Shown: positions 1 through 6,516 of the stretch, one piece after another | Layout of the letters: every line of letters starts with the position of its first letter | How positions within the stretch are numbered: position 1 is the stretch's first letter | Assembly (NCBI RefSeq): GCF_020042345.1 | Contig: NZ_CP083387.1 | Coordinates: forward strand, 3,472,001 to 3,536,000 | Length of the DNA stretch: 64,000 nt | Direction: 5' to 3' | Origin: Arachidicoccus terrestris | GTDB taxonomy: Bacteria > Bacteroidota > Bacteroidia > Chitinophagales > Chitinophagaceae | Notes under the pieces: model-generated | What the model was told of the DNA's origin: nothing | The model's database searches: none | The model's input: only the letters and a program-made list of their open reading frames with translations | Made by a program: the position numbers and the translations under genes

Positions 1-1
1 C

Positions 2-832
2 CCGTTTATCAAAGACTTTTCTGATCGCTACTATGAAATGGGGATTGCAGAGGCCAATATGATGGGCACTGCAGCCGGTCTGACTATTGGGGGTAAAATA
101 CCGTATACGACTACCTTCGCTAATTTTAGTACGGGACGTGTCTATGATCAGATTCGTCAGAGCATTGCCTATAGTGGCAAGAATGTTAAGATCTGTGCAA
201 GCCATGCCGGTCTTACTTTAGGTGAAGACGGTGCGACCCACCAGATCCTGGAAGATATTGGTATGATGAAAATGCTGCCGGGGATGACTGTCATCAATCC
301 TTGTGATTATAACCAAACAAAGGCTGCTACTAAAGCCATTGCCAGCCATAACGGCCCGGTATATCTGCGCTTTCACCGTCCTAAATGGGCTAATTTTACG
401 ACAGAAAACGGTAGTGACTTTGTTATTGGTAAAGCACAGTTAATGGCAGAAGGTACTGATGTATCGATTTTTGCCTGTGGGCATCTGGTATGGTATGCGA
501 TCGAAGCTGCACGAGCCTTGAAAGAAAAAGGGATCAGTGCAGAAGTAATTAATTTACATACGATTAAGCCTCTGGATGAAGAGGCGGTGGTTCGTTCGAT
601 CCGTAAAACGGGGTGTGCCGTTACTTGTGAAGAACATAATATTTGGGGTGGACTCGGAGAGTCCGTTGCTCATGTAGCCGGACAGTACAATCCTGTTCCT
701 ATTGAATTTATCGGAACAAAGGACACATTTGGTGAGAGTGGCAAGCCTGTTGACCTATTAGACAAATATGGATTGACGCCTAGATTTATTGTAGCGGCTG
801 CTGAAAAGGTAGTTGAACGCAAAAAAGGCTAG
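2..832 (+). CDS. transketolase, C-terminal half (5' end cut by window edge)
   Basis: The reading frame is open from the first bases, so the true start lies before the window; 276 residues are visible. It matches the pyrimidine-binding plus C-terminal part of transketolase. The stretch MGIAEANMMGTAAGL carries the glutamate that activates thiamine diphosphate, followed by TTFANFSTGRVYDQIRQ and the HAGLTLGEDGATHQ segment typical of the family. The C-terminal domain includes EEHNIWGGLGESVA. Many Bacteroidota encode transketolase as separate N and C halves, and this size fits a C half of a little over 300 residues, but a full-length enzyme cannot be excluded without the upstream sequence. It would act in the cytosolic pentose phosphate pathway, moving two-carbon units between sugar phosphates. 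Confidence 0.88.
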   Translation, partial: PFIKDFSDRYYEMGIAEANMMGTAAGLTIGGKIPYTTTFANFSTGRVYDQIRQSIAYSGKNVKICASHAGLTLGEDGATHQILEDIGMMKMLPGMTVINPCDYNQTKAATKAIASHNGPVYLRFHRPKWANFTTENGSDFVIGKAQLMAEGTDVSIFACGHLVWYAIEAARALKEKGISAEVINLHTIKPLDEEAVVRSIRKTGCAVTCEEHNIWGGLGESVAHVAGQYNPVPIEFIGTKDTFGESGKPVDLLDKYGLTPRFIVAAAEKVVERKKG

Positions 833-859
833 GGCGACCATTTAAGGAATAAAATCAGG

Positions 860-895
860 AACCTGCTTGGATTAAAGCAGGTTTTCCTATTTTTA
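860..895 (+). terminator. intrinsic terminator after the transketolase gene
   Basis: A perfect 9-bp stem (860-868 with 875-883, arm AACCTGCTT) closes a 6-base loop and is followed by a T-rich run ending near 895. It sits 28 bases after the stop codon and before the sigma factor gene, so it separates the two transcription units. Confidence 0.75.
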
Positions 896-937
896 CCGGA
901 ATTTTGTTATTAGTAGGACTTATAGTAGTAATAATCT

Positions 938-1486
938 ATGATTTTAGACGACGGTGAGCTTTTAAGGCTTTTCAGGCAGGAAACAACCCGGGAAAGTGCT
1001 TTTACTGATATAATTAAAAAATATCAGGAAAAACTTTATTGGCATATCCGCCGCATGGTGGTTAGCCATGATGACGCCAATGATGTTTTGCAAAATGTTT
1101 TTATCAAGGTCTGGAAGGCCCTGGATGGATTCAGGGAGGATAGCCAGCTCTATACTTGGTTGTACCGGATTGCCACAAACGAATCCCTTACTTTTTTGGA
1201 ACAACAGAAAAGGAAGGGGTCGGTGAGTTTTGATGATGTCGAGAGCGGCCTTTCCAATAAGATCAAAGCCGATGATGGTTTTGATGCCAAAAAACTGGAA
1301 TGGAAATTGCAGTTGGCCATCCAACAACTCCCAGAAAAGCAAAGACTTGTGTTCAATTTACGGTATTATGATGAAATGCCCTATGAGCAAATGAGCCGGG
1401 TACTGGATACCAGCGAAGGTGCGCTAAAGGCCAGCTATCACCATGCGGCAAAAAAAATAGAGGAATTTATCAGAAATAGCGATTAA
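938..1486 (+). CDS. ECF-type RNA polymerase sigma factor
   Basis: This 182-residue protein has the two-domain layout of sigma-70 family group 4 factors. Region 2 spans about residues 18-90, with DDANDVLQNVFIKVWKAL and the -10 recognition helix ending in TWLYRIATNESL. Region 4 spans about residues 125-178, with LPEKQRLVFNLRYYDEMPY and a helix-turn-helix ending in EGALKASYHHAAKKIEEF. It directs core RNA polymerase to a small set of promoters. The next two genes look like its membrane-bound regulator and a secreted sensor, so the three probably form one signalling unit. The target promoters are not evident. Confidence 0.9.
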   Translation: MILDDGELLRLFRQETTRESAFTDIIKKYQEKLYWHIRRMVVSHDDANDVLQNVFIKVWKALDGFREDSQLYTWLYRIATNESLTFLEQQKRKGSVSFDDVESGLSNKIKADDGFDAKKLEWKLQLAIQQLPEKQRLVFNLRYYDEMPYEQMSRVLDTSEGALKASYHHAAKKIEEFIRNSD

Positions 1487-1529
1487 ACGAAAGTCTATTT
1501 GGGTTGTCGAATGATAAGTTAATACTAAA

Positions 1530-2318
1530 ATGGAAAAGAATTTGAGATATACAGGCTCCGGCGGTACTCCGATTTTGGATACCGTCAACAAAATGGAACG
1601 GCTCTACAAGGTGCCGCTGTCCTATTTTGAAGGGCTTGCTGATGAGATTATGGCTAAGATCAGGCTAGGGGCGTTTTCGGGAAATATGGGTTACAGGATT
1701 CCGGAAGGATACTTTTCAGGCCTGGCAGGCCAGATCATTGACCGGATTCACTCAGAAAGAGAAATGACCTCCGGTCTCCAAAGTGATTTTCGTGATCCAT
1801 CGGTTTATCAGGAGTTAAAAGATATAGCACCTTTGTTACTGCAGATTGGCAATCAAAATGTTTATGAAGTTCCCAAGGGATATTTTCAGGGGCTCTCGGC
1901 TGCTGACATGGTCCAGGCTGAAGTTGATCGTGAATTATCCACTATCCGCAACAGTGATGATGGCAAGGTAATTCCCCTGACTCCCAGAAAAAAGATGTGG
2001 CGCACGGCGGTAGCCGCGGCTGCTATTGTCGTCGTGATATTCAGTGGACAACATTACTTTACCAACCACCACGACTCTAGTGTGCCTCCTCCTTCCGGCA
2101 ATCAGTTCGCTTCTAAGCTCAATACGGGTAATGATAGTTTTCGGTCGGGCATTTCTGAACTCTCCGATGAAGAGATTATGGGGTATCTGAGTACGCCTGA
2201 TCCTTCCCTGAGAGATTCCATGAGTGAAAAAGCAGCCGAAGAAACGCAAAAAGCGATCAGCAGCATGACCAATGAGGAATTGGAAAACTATTTAGAAAGG
2301 ACGCCAGCTACTTATTAA
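1530..2318 (+). CDS. single-pass membrane protein, probable anti-sigma factor
   Basis: The 262-residue protein has no N-terminal signal peptide but has one membrane segment at about residues 158-178, preceded by a positive patch (PRKKMWR). The cytoplasmic half therefore comes first and a hydrophilic tail of about 80 residues lies outside. The cytoplasmic part carries three copies of a short motif of the form (V/I)PxxYFxGLxxxI, near residues 28-43, 57-73 and 114-127. Motifs of this PxGYF type recur in Bacteroidota membrane proteins encoded after ECF sigma factors. Gene order (43 bases after the sigma factor) and topology support an anti-sigma role, but no classical zinc-binding anti-sigma motif is visible, so the function is inferred. 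Confidence 0.65.
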   Translation: MEKNLRYTGSGGTPILDTVNKMERLYKVPLSYFEGLADEIMAKIRLGAFSGNMGYRIPEGYFSGLAGQIIDRIHSEREMTSGLQSDFRDPSVYQELKDIAPLLLQIGNQNVYEVPKGYFQGLSAADMVQAEVDRELSTIRNSDDGKVIPLTPRKKMWRTAVAAAAIVVVIFSGQHYFTNHHDSSVPPPSGNQFASKLNTGNDSFRSGISELSDEEIMGYLSTPDPSLRDSMSEKAAEETQKAISSMTNEELENYLERTPATY

Positions 2319-2390
2319 GGTAATTTATAATATGTTACTATTTATATCTTAAAATTATTGATTATTTGGGGTATAAAAATTGGTTGAGGA

Positions 2391-2807
2391 ATGAAAAAAA
2401 TTATATTTTTTTTAGGGATTTTGTTTTTTCATAGTTATATTTGCCTTGCACAGACTAACGGATCCCGAAACGGCGACAAGGTTGAGAAGGTGAAAGTCTC
2501 ATTTTTCACCCGTCAGCTTAATTTAACTGCATCAGAATCTAAAGAGTTTTGGCCTGTTTATAACAGTTATTTCTTGAAATTAAAGAAAGCCTGGCATTCA
2601 AATATCGGTAATCGAACCGCTTTTGATGAAAAGGCATCGGCATTGAAAGATCAGTATAGAGATGATTTTGTCAAAATACTACATTCTCATGAAAGAGCTG
2701 AGGATGTATTTAAGGCAGAAAAAGCTTATCGGAAGATGTTGAAAGAAGAATTAAAAAATAGAAAACAGGCGCCACGCGGAAGCTCGGGGTCTAAAGGCCG
2801 TAAATAA
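2391..2807 (+). CDS. secreted 'sensor of ECF-type sigma factor'-like protein
   Basis: The 138-residue product begins with a clear signal peptide (MKKIIFFLGILFF, cleavage near LAQ at about residue 21). The mature part is highly charged and probably helical. It carries the pattern FFTRQLNLTASESKEFWPVY, which is characteristic of small Bacteroidota periplasmic proteins often labelled sensors of ECF sigma factors and faintly resembling the Spy/CpxP fold. The tail is basic and glycine/serine-rich. It is the third gene of the sigma/anti-sigma cluster, 72 bases after the membrane protein. A role in sensing envelope state is an inference from this context. Confidence 0.6.
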   Translation: MKKIIFFLGILFFHSYICLAQTNGSRNGDKVEKVKVSFFTRQLNLTASESKEFWPVYNSYFLKLKKAWHSNIGNRTAFDEKASALKDQYRDDFVKILHSHERAEDVFKAEKAYRKMLKEELKNRKQAPRGSSGSKGRK

Positions 2808-2976
2808 TATAAAACAAGTTTCAAAGGCATTATAACGGAAGGTGGTAATACAACTGCATATCGAAGACGATAATAAGTTATAGCAGCTGAATAGTGTCAA
2901 TAATATAATTAAAAGTGCCGGCTCTTAGGCCACAAAAGTGCACTTTTCAACTTTTAGGTGTTTTTCATAGGTTAGC

Positions 2977-3013
2977 AACAGCCGCTCGTTTCTACGTATG
3001 GCTGTTTTTTTTT
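2977..3013 (+). terminator. probable intrinsic terminator of the sigma-factor cluster
   Basis: A 7-bp stem (AACAGCC at 2977-2983 with GGCTGTT at 3000-3006) is followed directly by a run of T to 3013. The loop is long (16 bases), so strength is uncertain, but the T tract is good. Confidence 0.55.
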
Positions 3014-3068
3014 GCCCCTGCAAGAGCAAAATGACAAACCCAAACTTGGGCAAACGATTGTGTGTTCA

Positions 3069-3100
3069 TTTGTTGTAAAAATTACGCATCTTTAGCTTTC
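3069..3100 (+). promoter_or_regulatory. Bacteroidota-type promoter for the GH109-type gene
   Basis: TTTG at 3069-3072 is followed after 20 bases by TAGCTTTC at 3093-3100, one base off the -7 consensus TAnnTTTG. Both spacing and distance to the ATG at 3129 fit the -33/-7 promoter class of this phylum. Confidence 0.5.
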
Positions 3101-3128
3101 ACTTTATTTACCGAGCAAAAATTAAAGC

Positions 3129-4484
3129 ATGAATACTACCAGAAGAAACTTTGTTAAGGCAGTCGCTGTTACAACGGCTGGAGCTGCTGTATTACCGGGA
3201 CACTTATTTGCCCGCCCCAAAAAAGCCAATGAGAAAGTAAGACTGGCCTTTATCGGTGTCGGCCTTAGGGGAGAGAGCCATGTGGCACTTGCCTGCAACA
3301 GGGACGATGTTGAAATCGTTGCTTTGTCTGATATTAATGCTCAGATGATGGACAGAGCTAAAAGTATTATCCAGAAAGCAGGCAGACCAATGCCGCAGAT
3401 TATATTAGGAGATAAGACTGCATACAAAAAAGTCTTTGAAATTAAAGACCTTGACGCTGTTATCATCGCTACGCCCTGGGAATGGCATTGTCCAATGATC
3501 CTGGACGCTATCGCAGCAGGCGTCAAATATGTAGGTACTGAAGTGATGCTGGGAATTACGCTGGAAGATCACTGGAAAGTGGTTCGGGCAGCTGAAGCTT
3601 CTGGTGCGCATGTCATGATGTTAGAAAATGTTTGTTACCGCCGGGATGTCATGGCGGTCATGAATATGGTCCGTCAGAATGTTTTCGGTGAATTAGTGCA
3701 CTTGCAAGGGGGCTATCAGCATAATCTGCGCTCAGTGCTGTTTACCAAGGACAAGAGTGGCGATTATATTTTCGGAGAAAAGGCTTTTTCTGAAGCACAA
3801 TGGAGGACGGCACATTCTGTTCACCGCAATGGAGACTTGTATCCTACACATGGTATCGGACCCTGTGCAATGATGATCGATATTAACAGAGGAAACCGTT
3901 TCATATCCCTTTCCAGTTTTGATTCGAAGGCACGGGGATTGCATAAATATACGGTAGACAAGAACGGTGAAAAAGGGACGGGGACCAAAGTGCGTTTCAA
4001 ATGCGGAGATATGATCACGACCAATATTAAATGTGCAAACGGAGAGACGATCCTGTTGCAGCATGATACCTTTGTCGCACGCCCTTATTCTCTTGGATTC
4101 AGGGTACAGGGCACTGAAGGTCTGTGGATGGATGTCAGCAACACGATCTATGTGAACGGGGTGTCTCCAAATTATGACACCTGGGATAAAGCAGATGAGT
4201 GGCTGAAAAAATATGACCATCCACTATGGCAAAAATATGGTGAAGACTCTAAAGGGGCCGGGCATGGCGGTATGGATTTTTTCGTTATTCATGCGTTTGT
4301 AGAATCGATCAAAAGAGGCACTGCTACACCCATGGATGTCTATGACGCAGCGGCCTGGAGTGCAATTACGCCGCTTAGTGAAAGATCTATTGAATTGGGG
4401 AATGCTACAGTAGAGTTTCCGGATTTTACCAGTGGCAACTGGATGTTGCGCAAACAGGATTTTGCTTTAGACAATAGTTATTAA
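3129..4484 (+). CDS. exported Gfo/Idh/MocA-fold protein, GH109 type (candidate alpha-N-acetylgalactosaminidase)
   Basis: The 451-residue protein starts with a twin-arginine leader (TRRNFVKAVAV then a hydrophobic stretch to about residue 28), which suits export of a protein folded around NAD. A Rossmann glycine motif (GVGLRG, about residues 43-48) opens the Gfo/Idh/MocA domain. Several features point to glycoside hydrolase family 109 rather than a plain dehydrogenase: LYPTHGIGPC with His241, DINRGNRF, Tyr170 in ENVCYRRD, and the C-terminal MDVYDAAAWSAITPLSE block. GH109 enzymes remove terminal alpha-GalNAc by an NAD-dependent redox mechanism. The family is also home to proteins of other specificity, so the substrate is not settled. 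A sugar-kinase-like gene follows 92 bases downstream. Confidence 0.72.
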   Translation: MNTTRRNFVKAVAVTTAGAAVLPGHLFARPKKANEKVRLAFIGVGLRGESHVALACNRDDVEIVALSDINAQMMDRAKSIIQKAGRPMPQIILGDKTAYKKVFEIKDLDAVIIATPWEWHCPMILDAIAAGVKYVGTEVMLGITLEDHWKVVRAAEASGAHVMMLENVCYRRDVMAVMNMVRQNVFGELVHLQGGYQHNLRSVLFTKDKSGDYIFGEKAFSEAQWRTAHSVHRNGDLYPTHGIGPCAMMIDINRGNRFISLSSFDSKARGLHKYTVDKNGEKGTGTKVRFKCGDMITTNIKCANGETILLQHDTFVARPYSLGFRVQGTEGLWMDVSNTIYVNGVSPNYDTWDKADEWLKKYDHPLWQKYGEDSKGAGHGGMDFFVIHAFVESIKRGTATPMDVYDAAAWSAITPLSERSIELGNATVEFPDFTSGNWMLRKQDFALDNSY

Positions 4485-4516
4485 TGCCCTGATATATATA
4501 ATTATTTTAATATTCA

Positions 4517-4548
4517 CCCGGTAGGCTCTTGAAATACAGCTTACCGGG
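4517..4548 (+). other. hairpin between GH109-type gene and kinase-like gene
   Basis: An 11-bp stem (4517-4527 with 4538-4548, outer arm CCCGGTA, one G-T pair) has a 10-base loop. No T tract follows, so it is more likely an mRNA-stability or attenuation element within a two-gene operon than a full terminator. Confidence 0.5.
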
Positions 4549-4576
4549 CATTCAAAATTCATGAATTTAAAACCCA

Positions 4577-5647
4577 ATGATAGAATCATCGGTTAAAGAG
4601 GCATTTAACTTTCCAGAGCCATTAGAAATGGAAAAGTTGTCTACAGGACTTATCAATCATACCTATAAAACGACTTTTCCCGATGGCCAGGTATTTTTAC
4701 TACAGAGCATTAACACGAACGTTTTTAACGATCCGGATCGACTACAGCAAAACTATGTGAAGATACAGCAACATTTTCTGGAAGAAGATAGCTATAAACT
4801 ACCGGGCATTTTAAGGACCCGGGATGGAGGGCTGCTGTATAAAGGAAAGAATCATGTCTGGAGATGTTTTGAATATATAAAGAACACCTATAGCCCGATG
4901 GTTTCCTCCACACCAGAGGAAGCTTGGCTGGTTGCTTCTTGTTTTGGCAATTTTTCTGCAAAATTGTCTAATCTGGATCCTTTAAAGATTCGGACCGTTT
5001 TACCTGGATTTCATGACCTGGCACTTCGTTTCAGTCAGTTTACGACGGCATTGAAAGGTGCTCCACAGAGCCGAAAGGATGCCGCAGATCGTTTAATAGG
5101 ACAAGCGCTGAAGCATGAATATTTAGTCGATTTTTATATAAAAGTACAGGCCAGCCCCAAAAAATTTCCGTTGCATATCCTGCATCATGATTGTAAAATT
5201 GCTAATATCCTCTTTAGAAGCGAGGATAATAAGATTTACAGTCCGATCGATCTGGATACTACACAACCAGGGTTATTCTTCTCGGATATCGGAGATATGG
5301 TCCGTTCTATGGTGCCTAATTTTCCTGAAAATCATGCGCAGGCAAATGAACTGGTCATCAGAGGAGACTTCTATGAGGCGATCAGGGCAGGATATCTGGA
5401 GTCCATGCATGCTTACCTGAGCACAGAGGAAATGGAGCAGATAGATATGACTGGAAAAGTGATTGTCTACATGCAGGCACTGCGGTTTTTGACGGATTAT
5501 CTGAATCAAGATATCTACTATCAGATTAGTTACCCCGAACAAAATCTCGACAGGGCTGCTAATCAGTTTCAATTATTGCAATTACTTATTCAGTATGTAG
5601 AGGGGCACAGCCGGTCCAAACGACATGTTTATACGCCGAACAGCTGA
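4577..5647 (+). CDS. APH-family phosphotransferase, resembling N-acetylhexosamine 1-kinase
   Basis: This 356-residue protein has the aminoglycoside-phosphotransferase (kinase-like) fold. The ATP-binding N lobe includes LSTGLINHTYKTTF (about residues 21-34) and the catalytic loop is HHDCKIANILF, with Asp205 as the likely base. IDLDT at about 224-228 is the metal-binding counterpart of the kinase DFG motif. Proteins with this pattern include NahK-type kinases that phosphorylate GlcNAc or GalNAc at C1, as well as choline and homoserine kinases. Its position just after a GH109-type gene favours a hexosamine substrate, but that is inference. It is unlikely to be an antibiotic-resistance gene, since it lies in a sugar-processing pair and lacks mobile context. 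Confidence 0.62.
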   Translation: MIESSVKEAFNFPEPLEMEKLSTGLINHTYKTTFPDGQVFLLQSINTNVFNDPDRLQQNYVKIQQHFLEEDSYKLPGILRTRDGGLLYKGKNHVWRCFEYIKNTYSPMVSSTPEEAWLVASCFGNFSAKLSNLDPLKIRTVLPGFHDLALRFSQFTTALKGAPQSRKDAADRLIGQALKHEYLVDFYIKVQASPKKFPLHILHHDCKIANILFRSEDNKIYSPIDLDTTQPGLFFSDIGDMVRSMVPNFPENHAQANELVIRGDFYEAIRAGYLESMHAYLSTEEMEQIDMTGKVIVYMQALRFLTDYLNQDIYYQISYPEQNLDRAANQFQLLQLLIQYVEGHSRSKRHVYTPNS

Positions 5648-5699
5648 TAAGAGTTGTCTTGTAAAATAAGCGATTAAGTTTTTTTGTTTAATGAGAGCG

Positions 5700-5750
5700 A
5701 AGGTCCGTTCCTGCTGTTAAGAATATTAATAAAAGGGGGCGGGCCTTTTT
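5700..5750 (+). terminator. possible terminator after the kinase-like gene
   Basis: AAGGTCCG at 5700-5707 can pair with CGGGCCTT at 5740-5747 (one G-T pair), followed by T to 5750. The loop is long (32 bases). It lies between two convergent genes, where a terminator is expected. Confidence 0.4.
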
Positions 5751-5767
5751 GTCGGGAAAATTAACGA

Positions 5768-6511
5768 TTATACAGTGGCCGGTATTTTTAGGTGACCCAA
5801 AAGGACTGCAGCAGCAATAGCGGCATTGAGGGATTCTGCCTGGCCGAATGCGGGAATCTTAATGGCCTGGGTAATGTGTGGCAGTATTTCTTCGCGAATA
5901 CCCGTAGACTCATTGCCGATAAGCAGCACCCCCTCTTTAAAAGGGATAGGAAGTGGAAAGCTGCCCAGCGGGGTGCCATCCAATAATGCACCATAGACAG
6001 TGGTCTGACTGCGAGAAAGGTAGGTTTTCAGGTTTGTAAAGTATACGGGGAGTCTGAACAAGCTTCCCATGGTCGCCTGAACGACTTTTGGATTGAAGAT
6101 GTCGGCAGAGTCTTCAGAGGCTACAATGGCATCAACGCCAAACCAGTCGGCGATTCTGATCAGCGTGCCCATATTACCAGGATCGCGGATGCCATCTAAC
6201 GCAAGTATCAGTTTGTCATTGGTTACCGGCAGCTTCTGAGGCGTTGGCATAGCGGCCATCGCCAGAATCTCATGAGCTGTTTTCAGGTGACTGGCTCTTT
6301 CCAGCTCTTCTGGAGTGATTAGTTCAACAGGGGCACTGGGGTATTTTTGAATCCAGTCTTCCTTGCTGGTCCAGATCTTCAATGGCCTGAACTTACTTTG
6401 CAAAAGTTCTGCTACCATCTTCGGGCCTTCTACGATAAATACCTTTTCTTTGTCCCTGGTTTTTTTGTGGTATAAACTTTGAATATATTTGAGTTCATTT
6501 TTACTGATCAT
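5768..6511 (-). CDS. TrmH/SpoU-family RNA 2'-O-methyltransferase
   Basis: The 247-residue protein has a short substrate-binding N domain and a SPOUT (trefoil-knot) methyltransferase domain. The three family motifs are visible: DPGNMGTLIRIADWFG, then VLLIGNESTGI, then AESLNAAIAAAVLLGH. It would use S-adenosylmethionine to methylate a ribose 2'-OH in rRNA or tRNA in the cytosol; RlmB-like 23S rRNA methylation is the commonest assignment for this length. The exact target cannot be read from sequence. Its start codon lies only 5 bases from that of the divergent TamL-like gene, so its promoter must lie inside that gene's 5' coding region. Confidence 0.85.
   Translation of the reverse strand: MISKNELKYIQSLYHKKTRDKEKVFIVEGPKMVAELLQSKFRPLKIWTSKEDWIQKYPSAPVELITPEELERASHLKTAHEILAMAAMPTPQKLPVTNDKLILALDGIRDPGNMGTLIRIADWFGVDAIVASEDSADIFNPKVVQATMGSLFRLPVYFTNLKTYLSRSQTTVYGALLDGTPLGSFPLPIPFKEGVLLIGNESTGIREEILPHITQAIKIPAFGQAESLNAAIAAAVLLGHLKIPATV
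6449..6481 (+). promoter_or_regulatory. promoter of the TamL-like gene, inside the divergent gene
   Basis: TTTG at 6449-6452 lies 21 bases before AAACTTTG at 6474-6481, a one-mismatch TAnnTTTG. The predicted start of transcription is about 30 bases before the ATG at 6517. The whole promoter lies within the coding region of the opposite-strand methyltransferase. Confidence 0.5.
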
Positions 6512-6516
6512 TATTT

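Larger units (their letters stand above)
2808..3128. other. gap before the GH109-type gene
   Basis: No gene is evident in these 321 bases. They contain a terminator-like hairpin at 2977-3013 and a Bacteroidota-type promoter at 3069-3100, listed separately. The rest is AT-rich without clear structure. Confidence 0.6.

Noticed and set aside
4577-5647. Aminoglycoside resistance gene
   Set aside because: The fold is shared by many kinases; context (GH109-type neighbour, no mobile element) and motif details favour a sugar kinase.
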